A stretch of DNA of 64,000 nucleotides from Ascarosepion bandense (GCA_037127315.1 JBBBDQ010001611.1:2754501-2818500), one strand, 5' to 3'. Positions 1 to 10,253 are shown, numbered from the stretch's first letter. Made by a program: numbers and translations. Notes: generated from the letters alone by a model not told the origin.

Positions 1-129
1 AACATATTTATAACATCGACTGCCATCACTGGAGTGAAAACAAAAATTAAGGCTTCTACCCAGAAAATTAAGTACGGACGAACACACTAAGTTCGTAGAT
101 TATATTCTTCCAAAAAAAAAAGACGACCA

Positions 130-720
130 TTTTAACGTTCAACGAAGCAGTGACTGAGCTATTTAACCCCAAAATCTCGTTGTTCCATAAAAGGTGCAAA
201 TGCCTTAATCTCGTAAAGGATGAAAACGAGGATTATTCAACAATCGTAACTATCGTCAACAAACATTGTGACGATTTTAGGAGCTAACCCTAGACAACTT
301 TAATTGTCTCATATTTGTTCAAGGATTTGTTGATATATTTTAGACAGCGAAATGAGAAAACGAATGCAGACCAAACTTGAAAGTGAGCCAGGTTTAACAC
401 TACAAAAACTGTCAGAGGATTGCCAAAAATGTCTCAGTATAAAGAAAGACAGTAAATATATCGAACAATCAGGAGTCGCGCATATTCATAAGGTATAAAG
501 AAATTTACGTTTTTCACTCTCCCCAAAAGCAAAACAAGATTTTAACGACAACGAAAAGAGATATAAAACAACTAACGATAAGAATCCAATAAAAACCAAT
601 CTCCCCTTTCTGCATGCTACAGATGTGGTGGATAGCATTGTTTTAAAGATTGTCTTTTCAAATACAAATGTTGCCGAGCGTCTGGAAAGATTGGCCTCAA
701 AGAAGCTATATGCAGAAACA
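130..720 (+). pseudogene. gag remnant with zinc knuckle
   Basis: A broken frame from about 150 reads ISLFHKRCKCLNLVKDENED and matches the gag of the second gypsy copy (ISLFHKRWKCLNLLKSENE, minus strand near 18.8 kb). A CCHC-type zinc knuckle starts at about 611 (CYRCGG, then a stop, then HCFKDC). In the minus-strand copy the same site reads CYRCGGFQWNNDC, so both knuckles are degenerate. Gag would form the virus-like particle and bind the element RNA. Several in-frame stops make this copy non-functional. Confidence 0.7.
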
Positions 721-777
721 AAAACCAGTCTAGTAGGGTAAGATCTACTAGAGTGAACAATGAAAACAAAGTAAACA

Positions 778-912
778 TGAGGAAATATATAGAACTTGAA
801 ATATTGAATGAGAAGATCAAATTACAATTGGATTCAGGGTCAGACTTAACAATAATCAATCTAAAGACATGGCGGAACCTGAACAGGCCGACCAGGTTAC
901 ACACTAAAAAAA
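778..912 (+). pseudogene. Retroviral-type aspartic protease fragment
   Basis: The frame includes LQLDSGSDLTIINLKTW, with the DSG catalytic motif of retropepsins (DSGSD). The same peptide is encoded by the minus-strand gypsy copy near 18.2 kb, with only small changes. It lies between the zinc knuckle and the reverse transcriptase, as expected in a gag-pol polyprotein. The surrounding frame breaks soon after, so only the active-site segment is preserved. Confidence 0.7.
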
Positions 913-1179
913 TTGCAAAACTGTAACAAGGAAAATGATTAATTTCGAAAGCGAAATTATCGTGAATGTAAAATTTCAGAGAGAAAACAAAAAACAAAAA
1001 TCTACTTGATGAATAACACAAACAACTTAGTAGGAACGGACGGGATGCAGAAATTCAATGTATGGAATTTACCCATTATTTTTTTTGTTTTTTATATTTT
1101 TTATTTTATTTTATTTTATTTTATTTTTATTTTTATTTTGTTTTGCAAAAAATAGACAGTGAGCTTTCAGAAGCCACAA

Positions 1180-2040
1180 AACTGAAGAAAGAATTGTACA
1201 AACAATTCCCAGAGGTGGGTTAGTAAGATGCAACAAATTCGAAGCGAAAATCGAGCTTAAACAGAATGTTCAACCAATATTTAAAAAAAGAGAAACGTAA
1301 CTTTCACCACATTTGATAAAATAGATAAAGATCTTGATAGGCTAGAACAAATTGAGATAATTTCAAAAACCGATTTCAGTGAATAGGAGGCACCGTTAGT
1401 ATAACATCGGGAGAAACCCGCATGTGTACAGATTTTAAACAACGCAATAAAAGACCATCATTACCCGTTGTCTAGCCCACGAGACATATTCACCAAACTT
1501 AATTGTGTTATATTTTTTCGAAAAATTGACCTAAGTGAAGCGTAGTTGCCTATACCACTTGCAGAAAAAAGTTAAAACATACTGTGTATAAACATGCACA
1601 AATGACTCTATAAATACAACTGGTTACCATTCAGAATAAAGGTCCACCTGCGATTTTTCAGCAGACAATGCTGACGGGAAAAAACTTCTCCACAGCGTAT
1701 CTAGATGATATTCTCGTTAAAAGTGATAATATGGAAGACCATGCGACACACATCAAGGAGATTTTTTTTTTAAAAAAAACAAACAAAAAAAAACAGAACT
1801 TTGGATTCAGAGTAAAAGAGAAGAAATGTGATTTTATCTTGAAGGAAATAAAATATTTAGGCCACATTATTAACGAGAGTGGCAGGAAACAAGACCCAGA
1901 GAGAGCTTCAGCAATTAAAACATGCCTGAACTTAAAAACTTCGCAGAATTACAAAGTTTACTATGGAGAATTCGTCGACAGCATGCATAAATTGAGGGCA
2001 ACCCTCAACGAATTACTGAAGATAAATGTCCAGTAAAACT
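1180..2040 (+). pseudogene. Reverse transcriptase domain, broken
   Basis: Fragments of the RT domain are spread over several frames. The best part, 1668-2036, contains AYLDDILVKSDNMEDHATHI, which holds the catalytic YLDD box, followed by a palm and thumb region with FRVKEKKCDF and KYLGHIINESG. Upstream (1200-1500) the finger region is recognisable but frameshifted. A run of A and T near 1760-1790 is probably slippage that added residues. In Ty3/gypsy elements this enzyme copies the RNA into DNA; this copy cannot make it. Confidence 0.8.
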
Positions 2041-2430
2041 GGTCGGAGGACTGCATAAAGGCTTTTAAGGAAATTATAATGAAATTGACGTCGGACCTAA
2101 CATTGACACACTTCGACCCCAGGTTGGAAATTATTATTTCAAGAGATGCAAGCTCACAAGGTGTGGGAGCTTATATTCTACATAAAATGGAGGACGCTAC
2201 AAGAACACCGGTAGCCCACGCATCGAGAGCACTGCTACCGGCCGAAATATATTACTCACAAATAGAAAAAGAAGCTTTGGGAATAATTTTTGCCGTAACT
2301 CGATTTCATAGATATGTATATGGAAGAGAATTTACGCATAGACGGATCATAAACCTCTCCTTACCATATTTGAATCAAAGAAAGGATTACCAGTATACAC
2401 CGTAAATAGACACTTGAGGAGGGGTACAAT
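2041..2430 (+). pseudogene. RNase H domain, nearly complete
   Basis: The longest open piece (2079-2405) has the typical gypsy RNase H start, LTHFDPRLEIIISRDASSQG, where D of the S-R-D-A-S segment corresponds to the first catalytic aspartate. It continues with GAYILHKM, VAHASRALLPAE and the signature SQIEKEALGIIFAVTRFHRY. It is homologous to the minus-strand copy near 16.65-16.95 kb. The frame closes early at 2405, before the end of the domain. Confidence 0.85.
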
Positions 2431-2739
2431 ATTACTCAACTACAAATTCAAATTAGAATTCTTACCATCGAAAAATAGGACACGCAGGTGGATTATCGAG
2501 ACTGATATCTATGACAAGTGAACCGTTAGAAGACACGGTAATGGCAGCGCTGAGAGCCGAGGATGAAATCAGAAAAGTAGTACGGTTAAAAAATTACCGT
2601 TAACACTATTAGAAATAAGAAAAAAAGTAGAAACAGACGAAATCATAAATACCACAAAAGGAAAATTAGGAGAAAAAGACACTAACTTGGCTGACAGTTT
2701 TTCAATTTGCGATAATGTCCTACTATACAATGAAAGGGT

Positions 2740-3655
2740 GGCAATGCCAAAACAATAACAAAAGCGAATTGTAAAGGATTTTCATTTAGGACACCCGGGA
2801 AAGAATTGCACGAAGGCACTCATGAGAAGTTATGTGTACTTGTCAAACATGTATGATAATATTGGGCAGATGGTAGAAAAATGTAAGGGCTGGACGGCGG
2901 CAGCAAAATCCCCAAGTATCATACAGAAACCATGGCCAATAGAGACAAATCTTGGTCAAGAGTCCATACGGACTAGGCAGGGCCTATCGACTGCTACTAC
3001 TACCTAATAACGGTAGACAGTTTTAGTAAATGGCCTGAAGTTCTCAGGTATAAAAACCCAACAGAAAATACCATAAACTGTTTACACGAGCTATTCGCTA
3101 GCTTTGTCGTTGTAGATTGCTTAGTAACGGACAATGGTACGCAATTTACTTCAAGTGATTTTTAAGAATTTTGCGTGACGTACCAAATAAAATACATAAA
3201 AACAGCACATTACCACCCACGGTCGAACGGCTTGACCTAAAGATTCGTGGATGCTCTAAAGAGAGCATGAAAGAAAGCTGGAGATACAACAACGGAAAGA
3301 GCGTTACAATAGTTTCTACAAATATACCGAATTACGTCTACAAGAAATACACCATCGGGACTTTCACCTGCTGAGGTGATGTTTGCTCGCAAGATTAGAT
3401 CGGTCTTCGATAAATTGCTACCATACAAAAACAAAACCCGGAATACACCTGTAATTACAAAAAGATTGTTCAAACCCGGTGAACGAGTGTACTTCAGAAT
3501 GTTTAAAAACAACATGGCCTATTGGGAACCGGGAAAAATTGTAAACAGAATAGGAAACGTGATGTACACTATAAAGAGAGAAAAATTTACGCATAGAAGG
3601 CACGTTAATCAAATACAAAAAAGGAGTGAAGGGCCAAGCTCCTCACCCTTGTAAA
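2740..3655 (+). pseudogene. Integrase, broken by stops
   Basis: The HHCC zinc-binding region is visible at about 2770-2900 (FHLGHPGKN, then C-x-G-W near 2880-2895 where the second Cys is replaced by Trp). The catalytic core follows (3010-3260): ITVDSFSKWPEV with the first Asp, LVTDNGTQFTSSDF with the second, then AHYHPRSNGL. Stops occur after SSDF and within the C-terminal core. The C-terminal part (3376-3654) is open and contains LFKPGERVYFRMFKNNMAYW, a typical linker and tail. In-frame stops show it is dead. Confidence 0.85.
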
Positions 3656-3799
3656 GTGAGGACACTATGGAATAAATTTTAGAAGCCTTCGACATTCAGA
3701 GATCTCAAATTAATACAGAAACCAGAAGAACCAGCAGAAAATGAAAGTTTACGGAGTCATTAATCATATATTCAAAGCGAAAAAAATACTAACTCCTCC

Positions 3800-4349
3800 C
3801 AAAAAAAAGTTAGGGAGTGAGGTGTAAGAATGGACTCGCCTGATGTGTACTATAATCCGGCCTATACAGAGAATGGCAGTAATAGTTGTAGTAGTTACAA
3901 CTGCCATTGTCACTGTCAGCTCTCAACCTACGGGCGGAGAGCACTAACACAGTCGTGGTTCCGCCGAAGGGTAGAATCACGACTGGGTAACAATAGACAT
4001 ATATGCTTGGCCGGGCTATATGGCCCGGAAGACCCACATAAAAATGGGCTTGTGCCACATTTCGCCTTAAGTGGAAAGGCCGACTAAATACTGTAGTAGT
4101 TGTAGAGTTGTAATCAATTACTTCGTTGGTCAGTAAGTTGGTGCAGAGTAAGTTGGCGTTGTAAGTTGGACCCGGGCCTACTATTTCACTCAAAGACTGT
4201 ATATAATTATTTCTACTAATAGTATTCCTGAAGTGGCTAACCTGTATTCCAGTTTGTATATATTTGTTCAATATAACTTACATTTTCTATCTCTATATCT
4301 ATTTATGTTTTTTTTATTATTTTGTGAGTTTTCTCAACCAAAATCTACA
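3800..4349 (+). repeat. Polypurine tract and 3' LTR of the plus-strand gypsy element
   Basis: A purine-rich tract (3800-3822, A-run then GTTAGGGAGTGAGG) is followed by an LTR that begins TGTAAGAATGG at 3823 and ends ATCTACA at 4349, about 527 bp. Its inner part (TTTCTACTAATAGTATTCCTG near 4210) recurs in the LTR fragments at 6226-6579, 6838-7119 and 7371-7651. This fixes the strand and right edge of the element. Confidence 0.8.
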
Positions 4350-4512
4350 AGTATATTTTTAGAAACTCTCCAAAATATTTCATATAATATGTAAAATACA
4401 ACGAGCAAATATAAAACAGATATTAGATATCACATTATCATTCTACCATAAAAAGTAATATTTTTTCTACTAAAATTAGTATCTTAAATAAAAATTTCTT
4501 GTTTCTTTTCAG
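4350..4512 (+). other. Last intron of an inverted paralogue of the repeat-exon gene
   Basis: From about 4360 the sequence (ATACAACGAGCAAATATAAA ... TTTCTTTTCAG) follows, motif for motif, the intron 3' half that precedes each repeated exon on the minus strand between 14 and 61 kb. It ends in a pyrimidine-rich acceptor CAG at 4510-4512. The 5' part of this intron has been displaced by the gypsy insertion. Confidence 0.75.
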
Positions 4513-4667
4513 TGAGCGACGTCAACGCGCACCACCATAGGGAGGGTCGTCGTGCAGTGTTTCCAGAGAACGAGGAGACAGCCACAAATGCTACTGTCTC
4601 TGCCGATGATGAAGACAGCAGTGCGTTAATAAAGTTTTTAATGTGCAAAATAAAAGGAGATTGCTGA
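4513..4667 (+). pseudogene. Terminal exon of an inverted paralogue of the repeat-exon gene
   Basis: After the acceptor at 4512 a phase-1 frame is open for about 51 codons to a TGA at 4665-4667 (begins VSDVNAHHH, includes ATNATVSADDEDSS). It aligns with the terminal exon of the large gene (13781-13899, minus strand): both start S-(D/N)-V and share the EDS motif before the end. Here about 50 bp that hold the stop in the minus-strand copy are missing, so the frame runs on through two AATAAA signals (near 4628 and 4650). A transcript cut at those signals would lack a stop. I therefore regard the exon as probably degenerate. The rest of this paralogue would lie left of the window, beyond the gypsy insertion. 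It is tail-to-tail with the large gene. Confidence 0.65.
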
Positions 4668-5047
4668 TTTAAATTTAACGTTTTCTCATTATTTCTATTA
4701 CTGAGTTGAACATATCAAGTGATTTGCATAACTTATTTCATACTATCAGTGAATTTAAAGAAATATTGTCTGGGAAATATATATTTAATTTTTGGAAGGG
4801 AATTATGTGTCATTTTTACTAGTGCTTATCATCGGTTAATCTCATTTCATTTTTTGTTATGTTGCACTTCGCATTTATCGGTGTTAAAAACACACCTATA
4901 GCTGATTTTAACATTATTTTGTTAAAACTCTGATGTATTTTGGTGAATGGTTATAGTGTTTATGAATTAAATTTAGGAAAATTCTTCTGATATCCGTGTG
5001 AACATTATGATTCCACCTGGATTAATCAATATAATATTTCTTTTGCA
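4668..5047 (+). repeat. Duplicated 3' flank, inverted copy of 13330-13718
   Basis: The flank continues to match the reverse complement of 13330-13718 in order: GATTTGC, AATTTAAAGA(A/G)ATATTGTCTGG, AATATATATTTAATTT, GGTTA(A/T), TTAACATTATT and the final ATATAATATT. The homology stops near 5047, exactly where the LTR element was inserted in the other copy (13328/13329). This is an inverted segmental duplication of the 3' end of the gene and not only of the exon. No separate gene was seen here. Confidence 0.7.
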
Positions 5048-5506
5048 GCTTTCCTATTAATTTTTACATTTTGTTTTTCTTTATTTATATAGAGTTAGAA
5101 GATAATCTAACTTGAACTCATTTATGTCTGGAATGTTCTGAGAGTGGATTGATTCTTATTGACGTCTCTTTGCTTATATAGATTTTTGTTATTTGGTTCG
5201 TATTAAGCAATATTCTAGTCCAGGCCCACATCTAGGAAGTTGATCAATTTAGTAGTGTTGCTAATGATGATATTTAACTTGTGATGTTTAGAAATTTTTA
5301 TCAGTTTCTATTTCAATCGTTCTATTTCTCTGTAACTTTTTTTGGGAGAATTACACAGATATTTTTGTAGAGTCCGGCGTCCTTAATGTCGTCAATAAAT
5401 CTTCACATAATCGTGATAAATTCTGTGTTATACATACATTTTGTGTCTATGTTGTTTTTTTTTTAATTCTGCGTTGTATTCGTTTGTCTCTGTCTTATAT
5501 TGACGT
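5048..5506. other. AT-rich, no gene recognised
   Basis: I see no domain, tRNA or repeat that I can name. An acceptor-like TTCTTTTGCAG ends at about 5047, followed by a short hydrophobic phase-1 frame of 14 residues and a stop; this is too short to call. Confidence 0.4.
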
Positions 5507-5833
5507 ATGTTTATTTTACAATCATTTCACTCAAAACCTGAGAGCACTGCAACTAACTTAAATGACGTAAACATCAACCTCATAAAACGCACAAATAATT
5601 CATACAGAAAACCTAGTAACCAACCAATGTATATAAAAACATCTTACAAGCACTTGGCATCAATAAACTATAGCGGATCCCACAATCAATTAACCGCAGT
5701 CTTTCTGGCAATACTTACAGGGAAACGGAGCCAACAATATGTCAACAGGAAAACAAATACCCCGTGTGTCAGCGTTTCCTACGTTTGTTTTTACGGGGTT
5801 CTTTTGTACGGTATGTACAAGAGAACGCGTTAG
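5507..5833 (+). pseudogene. Possible reverse transcriptase relic
   Basis: An open frame of 108 codons contains LIKRTNNSYRKPSNQPMYIK, which resembles the strand around Y-R-K-P-N-(N/D)-x-P-(L/M)-Y-I seen in many retroelement reverse transcriptases of animals. The expected continuation (S-N-H-P-P) is degraded to SYKHLAS. No catalytic box is visible, and the remainder has no recognisable motif. It could be chance; I keep it as a weak relic. Confidence 0.3.
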
Positions 5834-5914
5834 AAGAACATACATTAATCTCATACAAAGAATTATTCCAGGCAATTTCTTTCAAGTTCTCTCTACAAAT
5901 ACACCGTAAAAATA

Positions 5915-5916
<2 letters not shown>

Positions 5917-5952
<36 letters not shown>
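5917..5952. repeat. (TA)n microsatellite
   Basis: About 18 uninterrupted TA units immediately 5' of a tRNA-like sequence, whose 5' acceptor strand they replace. Confidence 0.95.
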
Positions 5953-5954
<2 letters not shown>

Positions 5955-6039
5955 TCGAGTGGTTAAGACAGTACCAGATCAAATGGTAGCTTCCCCTATG
6001 TAAATAGGGATCGCAGGTTCGAATCCTGCGGGATTGCAA
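5953..6039 (+). tRNA. tRNA-like sequence (Ser/Leu class), 5' end missing
   Basis: A D-arm with A-box-like GGTCGAGTGGTTAAG is followed by a possible anticodon stem TACCA/TGGTA, a variable arm CCCTATGTAAATAGGG, and a T-arm with B-box-like GGTTCGAATCC, then CGGGATTGCA. The long variable arm fits Ser or Leu tRNAs. The 5' acceptor strand is replaced by the TA repeat, and the 7-base loop GATCAAA has an A where U33 is expected. I read it as a pseudogene or SINE head and not as a working tRNA. Confidence 0.5.
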
Positions 6040-6172
6040 CTATTTTCGTAATAAAATTTATCGTAAAATAATCGGGCCGGTAAATATAAATATAAAATAC
6101 TGTTTAATTAAAAACAGAATATCTACTTAAGTACCAGTATCGGTAAAAATAATGTTCAAAATAATTCATTAC

Positions 6173-6175
<3 letters not shown>

Positions 6176-6225
<50 letters not shown>
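6176..6225. repeat. (TA)n microsatellite at left edge of a solo LTR
   Basis: About 24 TA units ending ATATG at the edge of the LTR at 6226. Confidence 0.95.
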
Positions 6226-6228
<3 letters not shown>

Positions 6229-6573
6229 TGTGGATGATTCTGGGTGAGAAATCACACAAAATAATAAACAACAAAAACTGGTATGGGGATAGAAAAAGCA
6301 GGTTATATTGAACGTAATGTACAAACTGCAACGCGGGTTAGTCAATTTAGGAATACTATTAGTAGAAATAAAAATATGCAGTCATGAAGTGAAATAGTAA
6401 GTCCGGGTAACTTATTCTAGCTGAGTGAAGCTCAGAGCAACTGCAACTACAACTGTGATTCCAGATGAAACTCCTTCCAAAACCTCCTGACCAAATTACA
6501 ATTGCCGTTCTCTCTATATGCAGGATTATATGTAATCAGGCGTGTCCATTATTATGTACAATGGAATGATGCC

Positions 6574-6579
<6 letters not shown>
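6226..6579 (-). mobile_element. Solo LTR of the gypsy family, minus orientation
   Basis: Read on the minus strand this 354-bp segment starts TGTTGTGGCATC and ends ATCCACAACA. It contains the same internal motif (ATACTATTAGTAGAAATAAA on the plus strand) as the 3' LTR at 3823-4349. Both sides are TA repeats, so the target duplication cannot be distinguished from the microsatellite. No internal element sequence is attached, which fits recombination between two LTRs. Confidence 0.75.
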
Positions 6580-6611
<32 letters not shown>

Positions 6612-6837
6612 CGAATAGGTAATGAATATGTATACACCTTCGTTCACTCTCGCTGGAATGTGATTGGCTGGTATCAGCCATACATGCAGACGAAGTCAAG
6701 GACGTCTAGAGACACAGAGAGATCTAGAGATCTTTCACTACGGCACAATTGGTCTATCACTGACTACGCCTACGTCTTAGTATACTGCATACGACGGTTA
6801 CGTCTACGTACTAGATTGACCCGTCCGTATATGCAAT
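6580..6837. other. TA repeat and unassigned spacer
   Basis: A (TA)n run (6580-6610) is followed by about 225 bp without a recognised gene. A stretch near 6755-6815 is rich in TACG and GTCTACG words that partly pair with each other. Nothing further can be supported. Confidence 0.4.
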
Positions 6838-7119
6838 GTGGTTATATTGAATGTAATATACAAACTGGAACGCAGGTTAGTCAACTCAGGAATACTATTA
6901 GTAGAAATAAATATATACAGGTCTTGTTGTGAAATAGTAAGTCCGGGTAACTGGTTCTAGCTGATTGGAGCTCAGAGCAACTGCAACTACAACTTTGATT
7001 CCAGATGCTACTCCAACTAAACAACTGCTTACAACATTGCAGTTCTCTCTATAGGCAGGATTATAGAGACACTCGGTCGAGTCCATTATTATATACAAAA
7101 AAGGGGATATCCCACAACA
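6838..7119 (-). mobile_element. Truncated gypsy LTR, minus orientation; left arm of a long inverted repeat
   Basis: The segment parallels the solo LTR (TTATATTGAATGTAATATAC, ATACTATTAGTAGAAATAAA, TCCGGGTAACTGG) and ends CCCACAACA at 7119. It lacks the LTR end found at 6226-6300. From about 6838 to 7043 it is the reverse complement of 7371-7580. Confidence 0.75.
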
Positions 7120-7370
7120 CTAAGACAATCGCCCATACTTTAAACAGACACGACTAAATGAATTAAATCCCTTAGTCGAAACCATTCATCCTATTATGAG
7201 ACTACATACAATATTTCAATACAACTCCAACATGTAAATTCATAAATCCAATCGAAATTTAACCACGTAAAATTAGTAGAATAATACTAGAAATAAATAA
7301 TTCAGTGCTAAAAGAAATGTTAGATTTAAATCATTTATAAACTGTTTCCTTGAAACCAAGGATTTTTTAA

Positions 7371-7651
7371 TATGCAATGTTGTAAGCAGTTGTTTAGTTG
7401 GAGTAGCATCTGGAATCAAAGTTGGAGTTGCAGTTGCTCTGAGCTCCACTCAGCTAGAACCAGTTACCCGGACTTACTATTTCACAACAAGACCTGTATA
7501 TATTTATTTCTACTAATAGTATTCCTGAGTTGACTAACCTGCGTTCCAGTTTGTATATTACGTTTAATATAACCTACTTTTTCTATCTCCACATCTGTTT
7601 TTGTTGCTTATTATTTTGTGCGATTCCTCATCCGGAATCCACAAAACTTTG
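7371..7651 (+). mobile_element. Truncated gypsy LTR, plus orientation; right arm of a long inverted repeat
   Basis: This copy begins GCAATGTTGTAAGCAGTTG and runs to CCGGAATCCACA near 7648. It is almost the exact reverse complement of 6838-7043 over about 205 bp, including the shared breakpoint where GTTGTAAGCAG joins the LTR sequence. The spacer between arms is about 325 bp. Confidence 0.75.
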
Positions 7652-7916
7652 CTTCCAATTTAATATCTAGTTTTGCTGTTTTTGGTGCTTTTCTAATCCA
7701 TGGTCCTGGAGCTCAGACTCTTTGGACGTTGGCACAAAAGACTAAAAAGCAAAAGTTGTTTCCAGTTAAAGCGAAACTGTAGACAGAAAGAAAAATGAAT
7801 GGATGTAAGTCAAATTTTGATTTCCTGGTATCGATATCAAATAAGCTTTTTTTGTCGTAAACTGAAATTTGAAGACTAAATATGTCCTCTAAATAAATAC
7901 ATAAATAACGCTCACA

Positions 7917-7963
7917 CGCACACACTCACACTCACACACACACACACACACACACACCCTCAG

Positions 7964-8003
<40 letters not shown>
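7917..8003. repeat. (CA)n and (GATA)n microsatellites
   Basis: About 19 CA-type dinucleotides with small interruptions (7917-7957) followed by about 9 units of GATA (7965-8001). Confidence 0.95.
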
Positions 8004-9038
8004 TACGTTTGATTCTAAGATTTCAAGCCCTTTTCCAAATCGTCTTCTTTACTATGTTGCTGGAGATACATTATATTGAATTTTTAAAAATAAAAAATAA
8101 ATTTTGAAACTGTTATTTTATTTTAATTGAAAGCAAAATAGTGAAATTTACTCTGGATTATTTCAAACAGAAATTATATTTATTGGAAAATAAAATTTCG
8201 AGATATTCTTAAATTTTTAGATTTTCTTAAATTTTGAGATTATTCAGCTATATTTTATTGAACGAGACATCTTTCAACATAAATTAATTCTCGGTTTTAA
8301 AAATCTTGCAAAAACAGAGTATACATATGTGAAATTATTTGTAGAAAATTAGAAAATGTAACGTTAAGTTAATCTGATTTACACAAGTATTATTTATATA
8401 TAGTATGAAATTTAGAATAAAATTATTTTTTGATCTCAAAGTTAAACTATTTGACCTGTCCGCCGTATTTGGAATGTGTTGATAAATTGAGAGATCAAAT
8501 AAGTGTATGTTCATCAGAAATGACATAATTGTACAAATTTTCTGAGACACATATCTTTTTAATGTAAACAGGAATTACCAAGTAAAATAAACTTCAAATA
8601 CACACAAAAACATTGAAAAATATATTAACAATACGATGGTGAGAAGATTGTATTAAACTTTTCAATTTTTGATTATTAAATATAATCTTCACTTTATAAT
8701 CTACCAACTTAACACCTACAAGCCTTGGAAATATTACGAAATTATTATTTAAATTTTATAAGAATACCATTCTTTTAAAATTTCATTATAAATCGAAAAA
8801 CTTTTTCTTTAGACTATAATATCTAAAATTCATGTTATTTATTAAAGCACTTAAAATATTATCTAAGTAAATAATGTCATAATTTTATCACAATTTTATT
8901 TTACTATTCGGAGAAGATTAGTTAGGTAAAAGGGGCTACAAAGTATTAGAACATAATAGATGAATTACATTCCACATTGAGTCCTGTGTTTAACTAACAA
9001 AAAACAATTTTGCCTAAAGAAATAAATTTCATAAATTT
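8004..9038. other. AT-rich, no gene recognised
   Basis: Long A- and T-rich words and frequent stops in all frames. I see no coding, RNA or repeat feature in it. Confidence 0.5.
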
Positions 9039-9100
9039 ACATGGAGTGGATTAACATGGAGTGGATTAACATGGAGTGGATTAACATGGAGTGGACTAAC
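9039..9100. repeat. 15-bp minisatellite, four copies
   Basis: ACATGGAGTGGATTA is repeated four times in tandem; the last copy reads GGACTA. Confidence 0.95.
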
Positions 9101-9308
9101 AGATATAAAAAATATTCTTACCAATACTTATTTTAAAATAACAATTTCGAATATAAATTCATTCATTTGTAAATGATTCCTGAAAATTTAATTAAAATCT
9201 AAATATTATTTGATATTTGAACGAATATCACAAGGTTTATTATTGTTATGTGAGCACATGGTTATGTGAAATTTATATTCGACATTATAAACACCGTACT
9301 CTACAAAG

Positions 9309-9619
9309 GGATGTGCGTTGTGGTCCAGTGGTTATCGGATCGGAACGAGAAACCGGAGAGCCGGGTTCCAATTCCAGTTGAATCCATTGTATTCACTTAC
9401 GCGCAAATACCCTTGGGAAAGGTATCAATCAGTCTCTTCCTTCTAGTTATGGGCTAAATAATAGGACAGTTTGGGTTCTATAGCCTTGGTCGGCAACCAG
9501 TCTACCGCAGAAAGCAATGGCAACCTACTGCCGGATAATCTTCTGCTCAGTCAGTTATGTCTCTTTCGAGACATGATCGCCTAAGCGTGTATCACGTATG
9601 GCACTTAACTAACTGACTG
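9309..9619 (+). mobile_element. tRNA-derived SINE with an 11-bp target duplication
   Basis: The head carries pol III promoter-like boxes: TGGTCCAGTGG (9321-9331) and GGGTTCCAATTCC (9363-9375). A body follows that recurs in this window (ACTTACGCGCAAATACCC, TAGCCTTGG, CAATGGCAACCTACTGC, CTTTCGAGACATGATCGCC) and ends in TGACTGA words. The element is bracketed by ACTCTACAAAG at 9298-9308 and again at 9620-9630, a clean target-site duplication. It encodes no protein and would have moved with a LINE's enzymes. Confidence 0.85.
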
Positions 9620-9630
9620 ACTCTACAAAG

Positions 9631-10015
9631 ATGACGGTGTAATTCTTTTCCGTAAAATAAGCTCATGAAATAAAGAGCAATCGAAAAAAAGAGCCGATAA
9701 AAAGATCATAAGATCCCCATTACCAACAAAGCTAAAGGTATCAACTTTCTAGATTCTACATGGATCTGGATATTGGTTTTTACAATGTACCAAATATCTA
9801 TACAATCATAGAGACGTCAATAAAAAATCAAACAACCCACATAACATTCTAGACCATTTACATAAATCAGTCAAAGTTTGATTATCAACTAATTACAGTA
9901 ATAAAGAAATATTTGATAAAAATTTAAATATATAAAACCTTTAGAACAAAGCAATCATAAAGCAATTTAGAGAATATGGAAGAAACAAACCAGAAAAAAT
10001 AAGCAAAAAATATTG
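9631..10015. other. AT-rich spacer between SINEs, no gene recognised
   Basis: A-rich sequence with stops in every frame and no recognisable motif. Confidence 0.4.
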
Positions 10016-10136
10016 TCAGTTAAGTGCCATACGTGATAAACGCTTTGGGCAATCATGTCTCAAAAGAGCCAGTCAAGGCTATAAAACCCTCTCTGTCTTA
10101 TTATTTGACTCATGGCTAGAGGGGGAAGAGATATAT
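10016..10136 (-). mobile_element. Internally deleted SINE fragment, minus orientation
   Basis: It starts with AGTTAAGTGCCATACGTGAT, the reverse complement of the SINE 3' end at 9590-9615, then jumps to AAGGCTATAAAACCC and CATGGCTAGAGGG from the middle of the SINE. The segment between (the GGTTGCCATTG block) is deleted. Confidence 0.7.
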
Positions 10137-10253
10137 TATACTATTAAGTAGTAATTAGTGGGGGATCAGTTTATCAATTTATAACAATATGAAAATGATC
10201 CCTTACTTTATGCCCAGTAGAAGCCTTAATCATATTCTCAACTATTATATTCA

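Larger units (their letters stand above)
1..4349 (+). mobile_element. Decayed Ty3/gypsy LTR retrotransposon, 5' end outside the window
   Basis: The order gag, zinc knuckle, protease, reverse transcriptase, RNase H, integrase, polypurine tract, 3' LTR is recognisable on the plus strand, which is the Ty3/gypsy order. Every domain is interrupted by stops or frameshifts, so this copy is inactive. Its 5' LTR lies left of the window. Protein-level matches to the minus-strand element at 14653-20386 run through gag, protease, RNase H and integrase, so the two belong to one family. The element sits inside what was an intron of the paralogous gene that resumes at 4350. The family resembles the K02A2.6-like group of gypsy elements from its protease and RNase H motifs; that placement is from memory of the family and not from a search. 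Confidence 0.9.

Noticed and set aside
3810..4271. Minus-strand frame of 153 codons.
   Set aside because: It is antisense to the gypsy LTR at 3823-4349 and shows no protein motif.
5048..5092. Acceptor-like TTTTGCAG followed by a hydrophobic 14-residue phase-1 frame and stop, as an alternative membrane exon of the plus-strand paralogue.
   Set aside because: Too short for a membrane span and without a second line of evidence.
7713..7925. Minus-strand frame of 70 codons ending near the (CA)n repeat.
   Set aside because: No motif; composition follows AT-rich and microsatellite sequence.
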